Below are positions 1 through 12,445 of a stretch of 64,000 bases of DNA, one piece after another. A model generated the notes under the pieces. It saw nothing but the letters and a program-made list of their open reading frames with translations, ran no database searches and was not told where the DNA came from. A program made the position numbers and the translations under genes. This DNA is from Verticillium longisporum (lineage: Eukaryota; Ascomycota; Sordariomycetes; Glomerellales; Plectosphaerellaceae). The stretch is from contig JAETXT010000012.1 of the NCBI GenBank assembly GCA_019188255.1, forward strand, positions 2,046,001 through 2,110,000, written 5' to 3'. Each line of letters opens with the position of its first letter. The stretch's first letter is position 1.

Positions 1-113
1 AAGATTTGGTCTCCGATAGCGTCGATGATGCCTCTGTAGCAGGGGGTAAGGGGGCGCGGAGTTCTGAGACGCGATACGCCACTGACCAGCGTGTAAATGG
101 TTTGCTTGTTCAT
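1..113 (-). CDS. Possible 5' end of a gene running off the left edge (uncertain)
   Basis: A minus-strand ATG at 113 opens a frame that stays open to the window edge, giving 37 codons (starting MNKQTIYTLVSG). No domain is recognisable in so short a piece, and the start context is unremarkable. It could equally be a chance open frame or part of a 5' UTR. The sequence left of the window would decide it. Confidence 0.2.
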   Translation of the reverse strand, partial: MNKQTIYTLVSGVSRLRTPRPLTPCYRGIIDAIGDQI

Positions 114-320
114 GAGTACAATGACGGCTGGTTCTAGCTAGACATATCTACTATCCTAGTAGATCACCTATATGATGCGAACAATTTCAATTCGAAATGT
201 TCTTTACGTCCGACAGGCTTCACTTACTACGGTGACAATTCATGACGATGCTGAGCATGCTCCTTTGGATGCAACGCCCTAGAAGGCCAAATTTCTGACA
301 GCTTAGGAGAGGACTCCTCG

Positions 321-1293
321 TCAAAGCTTAGCCTTCTCTCCATTCACTCGAGGCTTGACCGGAATCTTGGGGTTGCCACCATCCAGTGTCAGGCCCGTGA
401 TCTTCTCCAGCTCTTCGACGGCTTCGTAAGCCCGGCCCAGATGGACCTTGATCGTCCTAAAGCCTTTTTGCTTTCCACCTTTCAGATTCTCGCCGATGTC
501 GTCAAGAAACAAGACGCCGCCCGCAGTGACGCCGTCGACCCATCCGCACCTTCGTCCCCTCTCCGTATCAGCATTCTTGGCGACAAACTCGCTGACCGTA
601 TCGAGAGCAAGCTGGTATGCTTTGGGGTCCGGCTTCCGCAGTCCCACGTGCGCCGAGGAAACAAAGACGTCAAACAGACCACGGACGGGGTCGTCAAGAA
701 AGTCTTCTTTCCAGAGAGGGTGCCCGCGCGGGAAAATGACCGTATTACTCAGTGCCGCGAGTACATAACGCCCGCTCTCCTTAAGTTTCTTCAAGGCAGG
801 GAACATCCAGGGGTCTGGTGGGATGGAATTGACCATCATCTCGTGGAACAGTTTCTCCCCATCGATAGATGGTACCGGGGGGGTCTCCCTGGGCAAACTA
901 GGATCCTTGGCCTGTTGCTCACGGTAGAACTGCTCCCACCTAGTAGGATCACTCAGATCTTGATTGAAGCCCCTGAAGAATGCGTCGTCCATGGGGATGG
1001 ATCCCGTTTCCAGCCGGTGCCAGAATCCGTTTGGCTTCGTCTTAGAGATGGAGGTGTTGACCCATCCTGGCGGGATGCCGAGACCCAGCTCGTAGTCCAG
1101 GATTGACTGGAAAGGAGAAACAACCTGCTAACTATGAGACCTCATGACAATGACAGAAAGGCAGCCATCGACTTACACACACGCCGCCAATATCAAACAG
1201 GATGACTTTGGGCTGCTTAGAGTCCACCATGTCGGCGACGACGTCGAGAATAGAGTCGACCTGGATTGAATCAAGCTGGTCGAGGGACTGCAT
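321..1293 (-). CDS. HAD-superfamily hydrolase (subfamily IA-like phosphatase/dehalogenase fold)
   Basis: A two-exon gene (1293-1177 and 1124-321) with a 52 bp intron (GTAAGT donor, CAG acceptor) encodes 306 aa. If the second Met at 1230 is the start, the protein is 285 aa. All four HAD motifs are visible: the nucleophile motif DIGGVCV just before the intron, motif II around ALSNT, the motif III lysine in GLRKPDPKAY, and the acidic motif IV in VLFLDDIGENLKGGK. The acceptor was chosen so that exon 2 begins VVSPFQSILDYE, which matches the usual continuation of this family. Related proteins include the N-terminal phosphatase-like domains of epoxide hydrolase and ACAD10 types. The substrate cannot be told from sequence. 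The gene is divergent from RPL5 and shares about 460 bp of upstream DNA with it. Confidence 0.85.
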
Positions 1294-1751
1294 CAGGTTC
1301 AACGAGGACGAATATTTCAGCGATACAGAACACCCAGCAAAGGAGGACACCGCGAGCCATTGGCGCCGGCGACCGAGTCCCGCGAACCTCGGCACAGCTC
1401 CCCGCAGAGAGCGGATGGGGGCCTGGGGTACAGCGTCGGGTGGATGTCCGTATCCTTGCCGATCGCGCCCCTTACATAAGCACACGTACACGTGACTCGT
1501 GGCCAACCTAGTCTCTCGTCCCCCACCAGGCTTCCCACCCTCGCCTGGGTCCCTGACGCCAGCCCACTTTGAGACTTATGGCGGGGCTGATAGGGCATGG
1601 CGACTTCAGAAATTCACCAGTGCCCACAGAATTTGATCGGCTCTCATTCAGGAATTCAAGATCGCGAACTTTTTTCGACCTTCACCTCCTCAACCCACCT
1701 ATCACCTACTGACCTGTTTGCTGAGCGCCTGCCAGCCAACCTACAGTCAAA

Positions 1752-2902
1752 ATGGTAAGTTGAATACCACTGCGACTCGATGTCGTTGCCTATCCCAGGC
1801 CACGACATGAACAAAAGTCAATCGTCCTCAGTACCCGGCAGAAATGCCTTGATAGAGAGTCTTTGCAAGATGCTTCGGATCGAGGGTACAATCTGAAGCG
1901 CAAATTGCTGACTCGGGGGTTCTCTTTGCGCAGACGTTCCACAAGCTGGTGAAGAACAACGCGTACTACAGGTAAGCACGCACCTTTTGGGACTCAAACC
2001 GTCCCAATTCCTTGTCGTCGGTCAATGCTAACATGTAGTCCAGTCGCTTCCAGACCAAGTACAAGCGCAGGCAGCAGGGCAAGACCGACTACTATGCTCG
2101 TAAGCGCCTCATCACCCAGGCCAAGAACAAGTACAACGCGCCCTTGTACCGCTTGGTCGTCCGCTTCTCCAACAAGGACATCATCTGCCAGATCGTCACC
2201 TCCGAGATCTCTGGCGACAAGGTCTTCAGCGCCGCTTACGCCCACGAGCTCCCCGCTTTCGGCATCAAGCACGGTCTGACCAACTGGTCCGCCGCTTACG
2301 CCACTGGTCTCCTCCTCGCCCGCCGCACTCTTAGCAAGCTCGGCCTCGACAAGGAGTTCACCGGTGTTGAGGAGGCCGATGGCGAGTTCACTCTCACTGA
2401 GGCCGCCGAGACCGACGATGGCGAGCGCCGTCCCTTCAAGGCCTTCCTCGACGTCGGCCTTGCCCGCACCTCCACCGGTGCCCGTGTCTTCGGCGCCATG
2501 AAGGGTGCCTCCGACGGTGGCATTCTCATCCCCCACAACGAGAAGCGTTTCCCCGGTTACGACATGGAGTCCAAGGAGCTGGACGCTGAGACCCTCAAGC
2601 GTTACATCTTCGGTGGCCACGTTGCCGAGTACATGGAGACCCTCGCCGATGATGATGAGGAGCGCTACAAGTCCCAGTTCCAGCAGTACGTCGACGACGA
2701 CGTCGAGGCTGACGGCGTTGAGGACATGTACACCGAGGCCCACGCCGCCATCCGTGAGGACCCCTGGAAGAAGGTCGAGGGCTCCAAGAAGACCAAGGAG
2801 GAGTGGAAGGCCGAGTCCCTCAAGTACAAGACTGCCCGCCTCACCAAGGAGGAGAAGGAGCAGCGCGTGCGCGAGAGGATCGTCGCCCTCCGCGACGAGT
2901 AA
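1752..2902 (+). CDS. rpl5: 60S ribosomal protein L5 (uL18)
   Basis: Three coding exons (1752-1754, 1934-1971, 2044-2902) encode 299 aa, the normal length of eukaryotic L5/uL18, which carries 5S rRNA into the large ribosomal subunit. The first coding exon is exactly the ATG. Intron 1 is 179 bp and intron 2 is 72 bp, with the acceptor TCCAG at 2043 fixed by the frame (AG|T CGC). The N-terminus reads MTFHKLVKNNAYYSRFQTKY, followed by the typical RRQQGKTDYYARKRL stretch and the C-terminal Lys/Glu-rich tail. Codon choice is strongly biased to C-ending codons, as expected of a highly expressed gene. A pyrimidine-rich tract precedes the start. The identification is essentially certain. Confidence 0.97.
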
Positions 2903-5161
2903 GCCTCTGGCACTTGGTCTGCTGGGTGCATGGCGGTGGTACGGGGCAGTGGCCCGCTTGTCCTAGTGTAGGACTGGCAGGGCGGCTGCGAAAAGCAATG
3001 ACGTCTCGACATGATACGGGTCGTACTGGAGTTATATGGATTCCTGGCAGGTTCATAGTCAAAAGGACGTTGCGACAAATGATTGATGATTCCCCCTTTC
3101 AAGCACCTGTGCCCCGGTCCTGGCTGGCCGTGAGTGTCGTGTGACGAAGTGAGCGTATATCAACAAGATGAATTAAACAAGTCCATATCTTGAGGCGACA
3201 ATGTGACGATTCGCCACATGGGCACGGGCGTCTTGATCGGATTCGGTGGTGGACCCTTCGGCAATCACGTCAGCGTATGCAGATGGAATTGCGAGACTTT
3301 GAAGCCGGGCAGACTTCGGTTTCGGCAGGCACGCAAAGGTGTTGTTCCCGCCGAAGAGAGTGGGTAACTTAGAGTCATTTATGTAAGTTTATGGGAACCC
3401 TGACGGGGTCTGATTGTTCGAGGGGGCATGGTGGGAAAGGTGCTGGTCGGCGCTTCCATCCTGACCAGGGCTGTTGGATACGTTTTTCCAGCGGCATCTG
3501 GAATCTTGCTGACCCTCCCCCGCGGCGTCCCTTGAGCAGCCCGCACGGCAGTCAAGGTCGGGGAATTTTTCTCGCTCGGAGGCGCACTGGCACGGGGACA
3601 CATAGGGTTTGCAAGGTAGTACTTGCATGGTCGGCTGGCCAAGGCTCAAGAGGGACGAATTGCCGACAGGCCGAATCTTCGGACAAGCTCGGTTGTCAAT
3701 TGACTGTGATCGGCGAGCGCGGCGATTGGTATGTTCCAATACTGAGTATCACGCATGTTGGGGGGGACGGGGGGTTATTCGAGTTCTGTCGTCATGGTGT
3801 GGTCGGAAATTCCGTCAGGTCTTGGGCGTGGAAAATCCTCCCCACGTTGGCCTTACCTAGAGGAACGTGACCAGACATGCACACTGGCATCATGGAGCGG
3901 AGCGCCGGGTGGGCACTCTGACGTTGGTGAGCGGGCAAGCGGTATAGTAGCTACCTGCCTGGGTAGGTCGAGGGAGTCAGGTAGACACCTCAGTAAGCCA
4001 TCAGCATCTTTGGGGGCCCCAGCGACCAAGGCCATCGGCGATGGACCTGTTTTGGGGCAGTCCATTCTAAGGCGCAGCGAGGACAGTGGATGTGAGTGCT
4101 GTGTGGTGCGGGCTTACAGGGGCTGTGCAGCAAGCACAAGGTGAGGAACGATGTAGTGGGCGGCACGCTGAGGCCTGACGTGGTGGGGGCATTGCTGCGT
4201 CAGTGGCCACCCGGATCCCCGGTGGTGCTGCTGAGACTGGGCTGGCCAGACTGTTGGCTAGTCCGGCTTCTGCAGGGCACTGTCATCCCACCGTTTGCGG
4301 GGAGGACCAGGGACGTGGGCGAGTGTCAAGAGCTAAGATGTTGTTCCCGGTAAAGTACCGCGCGCGTGCGCGTAGGGATGAGGCTATGATCCTGCCGTCG
4401 AACACCAGCATGTCGGTAGTGATGATGGGCAAGAAAGTTTGGTGAATCGCCGTTTGTGCTGTCGCTTACTCATTTTTCCCTCTCTTCCCTCTCGTCCTGG
4501 GCAGTCGATTGCATAGTTTGTGACGGACGCATGGCACGATTGTGCGCCCCATTAGCTCTACCGAAGCACGTCCACACGTCCCTAGTAGAGGTACCTACCT
4601 GGTAAGGGTACATTAGCCTTGCCCACCTTGCGTTAGCAAGTAGCTTCCCCACCTCTCTGCCGAACCAGCATCACGTATTGCCTCATTACTTGTCACTCCT
4701 AGCCACCCGCTAGACCCTGCGTGACCTGGGGCCGGCCGGTTCCCAGGTGCTTACAATTACATTGAGGGGACCTTTCACTACCTACCTTACCTGTTCGTGC
4801 TTCCCGCCTCGCCCGCTGTCGCCGCCGCCGACGCCGCCGCATCCAGCCAGCTCAACCTGCCCGCCCGCCCGCCAGCCCAGTCCTCGAATAACCTTTTGCC
4901 ATCAACCACCTAGGAATCTATCTGCCTCAACTTTCTACCAACGACCACTCTGCTGCCTCCCTCTGCTTGTCGGAATCCCCACTACACTGCGAACCATGGA
5001 CAACTGAACTTGCAACTCACCCGACGTCGCCAACATCCTCGACCTCAGTCCCCCTTCAGGCTCTTGCGACTTTCGGGCTTGTCTCCTCTACAGCCAGCGC
5101 TGCTGCTTCGCCCCCCCTCACCATCGGGCGTGCTGTGCCAGGGTCTCCGCACCCCCCCAAG
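2903..5161. other. Gene-free spacer between RPL5 and the LRR gene
   Basis: No open frame here has recognisable similarity or coding character. The first few hundred bases are presumably the RPL5 3' UTR. TACCT/AGGTA-type motifs occur near 3949-3968, 4581-4610 and 4783-4797. From about 4800 the sequence is C/T-rich, as is usual for a fungal promoter and leader. Confidence 0.6.
4996..5007 (+). promoter_or_regulatory. Possible three-codon upstream ORF before the LRR gene
   Basis: ATG GAC AAC TGA lies 155-166 bases upstream of the main ATG. Its context (GAACCATGG) is better than that of most start codons. If transcription starts upstream of it, ribosomes would meet this uORF first. The transcription start is not known from sequence. 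Confidence 0.35.
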
Positions 5162-8100
5162 ATGGAGCATGTTCACGGCGTCGACGTCAGCTGGATGACC
5201 CACGGCTCTCCAAAAGGTGACTCCCACCTCTCTTGTGGCCTCCTCGTATCTCACACATCTTTGGGGGGCGACTGTCATCTTCTATTAGTTCAATTTACTA
5301 ATTGCGCGATTCATCAATTCCAGACAAAGGTGCAAAAAACACCACGACTCGTCCGCTCTCACAGCAACAGTCTCGGGAAACCCCACGATCTTCTCCAGCG
5401 TCCGTGGGCTCTGACGCTCCGTCACCGACTACACCCACTTCTCCCGTCGCTGCCACCAACGGCAACACTGTCGCTGAGAATGGCGCCTTGCCGAAGCCCA
5501 TCCCCACGACTCGACCTGGCGTGAGAAGAACCGAATCGAGCGAGAGGCCTGGCCCCAACGGCACACCCCCGCATCGCAGGAACTCGTGGTTCTCCAGCAT
5601 ATCCTCCAAATTCTCCTCGTCCCCAAATCCAAGCACCACCGCCCCCAGTAGCAGTCCGACCGCCCCGCAGCCCCAGACCACGCCGCCCAAGGACACCACG
5701 CCAGCCCCGCCCAAGGCGGTGCCCAGCAGAAATGCCGTCCTTCAGCACGCGACCAAGCCCGATGGCGACCTGCCCTACACACCAGCTCCTCCCAGCCGCG
5801 GCCAGTCCAGTTTCCTTGGCGTCTTCCGTCGTCTGTCTTCTTCCGGCGGCGCTCTCCACAATAGCCAGAGGGGCAACCATGGGCTGGTCGAAAGGAAGAT
5901 CCTAAACGTCGACCGAAATCGGGAGCGCTGTGCTATTGCTGCGCTTCACCAGGCCAAGCTACGGAGGGTCGCTTTCAGTGTTGACGTCGAGATTGCACCC
6001 ATGCCCAAGTACACTGATGCGGAAAATGGTGTCAAGTCGACGGTCCCTGCCGACAAGTCCACGAAGCGAAAGCTAACGGAAAAGGGCGAGGGCGAGGCGC
6101 TGAAGAACCCAAAAACGATCGAGGAACAGAAGGAGCAAGAAGGCGTCGTCAAGGCTACTGGAGAGCAGCTGCCGAAAGAGCCTGAAAAGGAAGGCAGCGA
6201 AGTAGCTCAGCAGCAACAGAAACAGGATGTCGCCGCCAACGCTCCTACGCTCGCCGATAAGGAGCGTGAGGCGAGGAAAAAGGAGAAGAAGAAGAAGAGC
6301 GAGGAGGAGCGCAAGGCTCGCAAGGAGAAGAAACGAAAGCTGGCCGAGGCAAACGGAACCGTTCCCATGGAAATCCACCTCGATGACAGTGATTCCTCCG
6401 GCGAAGTCTCCCCGGCGGCCCCTCCTCCCGTCGAGGCGCCCAAAACAACGGCGTACCCGACCACGAACCCCGTTAGGATATACAGGCGATGCTGCCAACT
6501 TCGGGAGACGCCGATCCTAAAGAGGATTACCGAACAGCTCAATGATCCCGCCAACCTCTCGTCCGACGTTGGTGTGGTGGAGAAACTAGATTTGACCGGT
6601 TACTGGATGCAGCTGCCTGACCTAATCACTCTTGGCGATTACCTCGCCGTGGTCCCCGTCAAAGAAGTCATTCTCGAAAACTGCGGACTCTCAGATGAGG
6701 GCTTACGGGTTATTCTCGCTGGACTCCTCGCTGCCAGGCGGCTAGAGAGCAGGAGACGAAAACAGGTTACTCACCCTGAAGGTCTCACTCGACAAGGTGG
6801 CGTTGTTGAACGTCTGGTACTGAAGAACAACAAGCTAGGCGTCGATGGCTGGAAACATACCTGTCTGTTCATCTATCTTTGCCGGACGCTGAGGCACCTC
6901 GATTTGTCGATGGTCCCTCTGCCACGACCCGTGTCGCCCAAGACCCATCCTGGTCATCGGCCTCTTCACTTGCCTCATCTCCATCACCAGTCTGAAGAGA
7001 TCACGCTGGCTTCCTTGTTCTCGAAGGCTGTGGGACAGCGCCTCGCAGGCTCAACCTTGGAGCTGCTACACATTGGAGGCATCGACCCGACATCCGAGGA
7101 ACTCGGCACCATCATTGATGGCGTTATTGAGTGTGGCGTAAAGCGATTGGGCCTTGCTCATAACAACATTGACGACAAGGGCTTGGAACATGTCGCGAGG
7201 TGGGTCACCAGCGGCAACTGTGTAGGCCTTGACCTCGGCGGCAACGACCTGCGGGAGAACCTCGAAGTGTTTGCCAATGCCATTTCGTCTGACTCTCCAC
7301 TTTGGGGCCTTAGTCTGGCAGAATGCAACCTGCGCGCGGGGACTTTGTGCAAGATCCTGCCCAAACTCGTTCCTCTGGACAATTTCCGCTTCATCGACCT
7401 TTCACACAATCAGGACTTGTGCAGAACGGAGCCGAGTGCCATCAGCCTACTTCGAAAGTAAGTCATGTTGTACCTTGAATCATTCGTTTAGCTAACATGA
7501 TCAGGTATCTCCCTAAGCTCGAAAACCTCAGGCGGATTCATCTAGCAGACGTGGCGATGTCATCTGAGCAGGCCATTGCACTAGCTGAGATCCTACCCGA
7601 AGTGCAGAATCTCGCTCACATTAGCTTCCTCGAGAACCCTGATCTCGTTAACTTGGCCGACGCCCAAACCGAGGAGTCTCAGGAAGAAGCATGCGCCCTC
7701 TATGCATCTCTCCTGGCTGCCACCCGAGTGTCGAACACAATGGTCTGCGTCGACATTGACGTCCCAAGCGAACGGTCGGGCGAGATCGTTAAGGCGATGG
7801 CTAAGCAGGTTGTGGCGTATTGCTTGCGTAACTTGCAGCGCTTCCCCATTGCGGAAATCAGCTCTGCCGTTCAAGCCCTCTCGGACGGTCAGGATGCACC
7901 AGCTGGACAGGAACCGCCATATCCCGATGTCCTGGCCCACCTTGTCGGCCACGACGTGCTCAACCAAGACGAAGTTGCGTCTGACGACGAGTCTGCTCCC
8001 GATGACGACTACGTCATTGGTGGTACAGGCGTGGTGAAGGCTCTGACCTGTTGCCTCAAAAACAGGGGCGACGAATCGAGGAGGCAGTCTGGAGAGTTCA

Positions 8101-8921
8101 TCAGAGAGGTTGAAGGCGGCATCACGTTACCCGCCATTCCGCAGCCGAGGCTGCCTCACGGCAAGGCCAAGGTCATGTCAAAGCACCTACTCGCGAGTGC
8201 CCGAAAGATCAGGGTGCGCCTGCAGCCAGCCATTGCGCGGGCCAAGAACAACGCGAGCGACGAGGAGAATTACCGTAAGCTGATGTTCTTGGACACAACG
8301 CTGGCCAATATTATAAAGCGGTTCGAGGACGAATTTCCGGACACACGCGTCGACGAGTCGACCGAACAGACAGTGGCCGACGCGGCGTCGGCCAAGTCCG
8401 ATCAGCTTGGCACGTCGCTGTCGTCCGAGCTCGACCCAGAGCAAATCGCCATCCCGTCGGATCCTGAGGACGACCTCGACCTTCAAGTGCGGCCCAGCGT
8501 GTCGCGCAGCAATTCAATCATGTCGCATACGTCCCGCGCGCTTGCCGATGAAGAGGGTCGCATACTCCGCGCGGGCCACAAATTCCGCTCCGGCATCATC
8601 AAGCCCGAGCATTACGGCCTCCTCAACAGTCCAGATGAGCTCAGCTTTGAGCCAAAGCACGAGGCATCCATGCTGGACATGGTCGAGGAGCTCGATGACC
8701 CCGCGCTCAGCCGCAAGGCCAAGGAAAAGGGCATTATTCGCCTCTTCCGCGAGGACAGGGTGGAGATCTCCGAGGCCCTGCGCCGCGTGGACCCAGAGTA
8801 CTGGGAGCGCTTCGTCGAGAGCCAGGAGAAGGCGAGGGGGAACGTGCAGGTGTCCTCGGTAACGAACGGGGGCGCCAAGCCCGCGCAGGGGGACGAGAGC
8901 GCCGTCGTTGATGATGCTTGA
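5162..8921 (+). CDS. Leucine-rich-repeat protein with candidate PP1-docking motif (PPP1R37/Mhp1-like)
   Basis: Three exons (5162-5216, 5324-7457, 7505-8921) encode 1201 aa. The first intron has a weak donor, GTGACT, but phase and branch point (TTTACTAAT) support it; the second intron is 47 bp. The layout is a Ser/Pro-rich disordered N-terminus, then RRVAF at about residues 232-236 (an RVxF-type docking motif for protein phosphatase 1), a Lys/Glu-rich basic stretch near 333-358 that may be a nuclear signal, then RNI-type leucine-rich repeats from about 420 to 830 with repeats such as LGLAHNNIDDKGLEHVA. An acidic, disordered C-terminus follows. The RVxF-plus-LRR arrangement recalls animal PPP1R37; fungal relatives are often named Mhp1-like cell-wall biogenesis proteins. 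The exact role is inference. Confidence 0.85.
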
Positions 8922-9795
8922 TACTTCGCGCCTCCTCGATTTTCTTTCGCATTCCGTTTTTATTTCTATCTTCATTCATTTTTGGTATCATGGCACGAGC
9001 TGTACGAGCGGGGTTGCGATGGCGTACGGGGTTTTCTGCTTTCCTTTTCCATCTGAGTTTTGAAGAGAAAGACATGAGAAGAGTCCTTGTTCGGAGTTGG
9101 CCGCATCCCAACGGCGTTTGGTGTCCTCTTCAAGGGAGGGGATGAGAGTGTCAATCAGTCGTTACTGAATGTATAACATGATGAAATGCAACTTCAAGGG
9201 GTGAGCGCTGCGTTCGTCGTGTCTTTGGAATCAACCACGTGATGAAGCATGAGAATATGCTCACCTAGCAGACTGGAGTGCGATTGTCCTGGGACTGTAC
9301 AAGGGTCACATGCGTGCTCATGCATGCTGCTCCGGTCCGAGTATCATCCTCACATACCTCATACATGCTGCGTACATTTTGAAGCAACTCGGCGGGCATG
9401 CTTGCAAAGAGGGAGCCAAAACCAGACAATGAATGAATGGGGTTTGCAGCAGAAGACATGGTAATTCGTCTCTTCACTAAATCATACATTATGAGTATCA
9501 TCAACGCGCGTCGGGTATAGCAAGAATCCCAGAACCAGAACAAACTCCAGAGGCATTCCCGTCCTCTTTCCCCGCCGAGGTATCATCCAGCCATCCCTTC
9601 CGTCATTCCGACCGTCTCTGTTTTATACTGTCCATCCAACCTGTCCCCATCTAATCCTGTGTCCAACTGTAAAAAAAACTAGAAGAATGAAATATTGACA
9701 GAAGAGGAGAAAAGGGGAAACGAAAGAAAGAATACAAGAGAAGAGAAGAGGAGAAGAACGAGGACCGATGAAGAAAAAGAATCCAACAACTGCAA
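8922..9795. other. Spacer between convergent genes
   Basis: This region lies between the stops of the LRR gene (+) and the DUF6536 gene (-) and must hold both 3' UTRs. It is T-rich near 8935-8990 and purine-rich (GAAAGAA/AGAGGAG) at 9690-9790. No gene is seen. Confidence 0.6.
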
Positions 9796-12445
9796 TCAAG
9801 CGTATCCCTTCTCCAGATCAACCCTCCAAACACCGATAGACGAGAATCCTGTCGTCCCGAAATCCCCGTCGCCCCTGCCCTCGTGGATAACACCCCATCC
9901 GAGCATACCGGCCGCGGCATCCCGGTCCGACGCAAGTCGCCTGCACCGCGCCGCCAGCACGGCCGAGCAGCTCCCAGCCCGCAGAACAAGCGGGTTGCCC
10001 ATCGGCTTGCCGTCTTCCCCCGTTGTGGAGCTTCTGTCCGCGCGCCGCAGGCCGAGGGTCAGCACGAGAGCGGCCACAACGAGGAGAAGGGCCAGTACAA
10101 TGGCGAGGGATGTCGTGTCAGGTGCCAGGATCAAGCGGTCCGGGGTGAGGTCCGAAGCACCACTTGTGGTAGGGCGGAAGGAGAGGACGACGGGGTGGAG
10201 GGACTGGGAGAGGAACAGAGAGAGGGACACCCAGAGTGCCAGGAGCAGCCAGGAGATGGGGCGGGGCAGGCTGAGGTATAGAGATGAAGTCTGGGCACCG
10301 ACAGGGTGACGAGAGGAGACGCGCAGGGGCAGAGAGGCGCCCGGCACAGCGTAGAGAGAAAGCTCGTTGGAGAGGTAATACATCGACAGGAGCGCGTTGG
10401 TCGACAAGTACGTGCACGCAAGCAGGAGCTGAGGCAGTGATGAAAGGATGGCGAGAGCAGCGTGTCCGGTGTTCGGGTTGACGAGAAAGTGAGAGGTCTT
10501 CGCATCTGAGAACAGACCAGAAATGGGATTTGCGAAGCCATCGCCGGACTGCAGTGCAATGCCCAATAAAGCGCTAACGAACGCAACCAGCGCTGCCCAG
10601 ATCACGGCCCAGATGGCCCAGCGCCGGAGGCTTACGGAACGAGCCCAGATGTGGTTTGTGGGGATGTAGTATTGCGCCTGGTGGATGATGGATGCCCAGC
10701 GCCCCTGCTGGACGTCGGCTTTGGTTAACAAGCAGGCCCCCGAACCGTCTTGTCCTCAAGGGTCAGGAAGGAGCCCAAGGCGTCCCCGAGAGTCACGAGA
10801 GGAGAGAAAAATTGAATGGCCAGAATCGCGACCGAAGCGGCAATGATGACAAAGACTAGCAAGATGATGGCGCCAAGGACAGCGTCGTTCGTGTCAATAG
10901 CGCAGACAGTCGCTGTCACGTCTACTGGTCTAGCCAGGCAAGACGTTATCTTGTCAGCACCAAACGTGACGCTCGCCAGGTTCCGGGCGTTGACAAGGTC
11001 CGTCAAGGGCGATGAAGGTGACGCGGTTTGAAGCAGGGAGCTCTTCTGCGAGTCATTGTCGGCGACGAGCAGCATTGCGCTGAAGTCTGTCTGGTATGGG
11101 CCGCTGAATTGCTCGAGGCAGTCTGCGACGTTGAGGCGTGTAAGGCGGCCATTCGACGCCAATTCTTGGAGAGCCTGGATTTCCACCCACTGCAGGCCCG
11201 CAGCGTTGCTGTCCGCGGCATCGCGGAAGGTGGCGCCGTTTGAGAAGGACTCGGTGACGATGAGAATGTTATGTGCGGGTACAAATTTTGTGGTGAAGAT
11301 TACTGCATTATATCTGGCAAGCAATGAGTGGGTGGCGCAGAAACAAGGCGATGTTGCAACTCACATTACTTGGGTAGAGATGGCTGCCGCGAGGAGGATG
11401 GCAGCCAACGCGGCGCGTCGTTTTGAAATGAACTTGAAGTTCCTCAAAGATGGGATGCCAATGTCGAGCCACTTCTGCCCAGCATGAGCGAGCTCGACCT
11501 CAACGCGAGTCGGGCTGCTCAGCACCTGAAAGGTGTAGTTGGCGCCAAATAGAAGGGCTACAATGAAAAAGTTGATGGCGACGTGCAAGCCAAAGTTGAG
11601 GTGCTGAGCTGCATCACAGGATCCTTCAAAGATGCGGCTCTTCCCGCCGTGCTCCATAGCCATCGCAATGACGAAGAAGATGATCGTCGTGAGAAGAATG
11701 ACACCGGCGATGGCGACGTGGACGGCGATGCCGCCCCTCCAACCGTCTAAGGAGGCCCAAAAGCCGCGTGCTGACCGTATGCTCCAGCCTCCTCCGTGGC
11801 CCAGCATCTGCTCAACGTCGTCATGCGAAGCAACGGAGTCTAGCCGGCTCACAGTGGAGCCATTGTCGAAGAAGCCATCAGGCCCGAAGCGCTGTTTCAA
11901 GGCGGCTGCAACATCCTCTTGATCGGGCGTGTTCTGCTTTTCTCTCTTCCGCGCCAAGGTCTCGGGCGTCTCGCCGCGCAAGTAGTTGATGATGTAGTCC
12001 GGTACGAAATCCAGAAGGGTGGCGGTTGATTCTCGTTTCGCGTGCTGCCACGTCGCGCGCCGGGCCCGATTGGATGTCAAGGGTCGCTGTGACGAAGGCG
12101 AACCGAGGCTGCTCTCTTCTGCATCTTCGGGCACTCCTCCACGCATAAAAGGCCACTGAATGGTCTGTCTGTTTGTCGCCCTCGTGGCACTGGTGCCTGG
12201 CCGGCTGAGGCTGCTCTGTCGCCGCCTGCTCACATTACTAGTTGTCGGCCTGCTGATTGTGCTGGTCTGTGGCCCGCTACCACTGCTGCTGTTACATGTG
12301 TTAGCATGAGGCGGGTGGGAAGATGTTCACTTGGCTCGGGACGAGAGACTGACCTTGTCAGAGTGCTAACATGTTCCAGGGCGGCGGGTGACTGGTTTCT
12401 TGGGCTCACATCGCCCTCGTCTCGCGACACTTTGACAGGCTCCAT
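9796..12445 (-). CDS. DUF6536-type multi-pass membrane protein, with an apparent frameshift
   Basis: Three exons (12445-12354, 12288-11365, 11313-9796) join in phase; the introns have GTCAGT and GTGAGT donors. The protein has a disordered N-terminus and then the DUF6536 signature: GWRGGIAVHVAIAG in the first membrane segment, the LNFGLHVAINFF segment, and the conserved loop SSPTRVEVELAHAGQKWLDI. Several more membrane spans follow towards the C-terminus. The frame breaks at the C run 10737-10741. The upstream frame ends just after KTVRGPAC, and the next frame resumes with LLTKADVQQGRW, which is the expected family continuation. One extra G in that run restores an 844-residue product. The family is widespread in filamentous fungi and its function is unknown. 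It is either an intact gene with a sequence error or a recent pseudogene. Confidence 0.8.

Noticed and set aside
1994..2743. 249-codon antisense frame over RPL5
   Set aside because: Shadow frame caused by the strong third-position C bias of RPL5.
4967..5524. 185-codon frame over the LRR gene start
   Set aside because: It overlaps the leader and first intron out of frame with the conserved protein.
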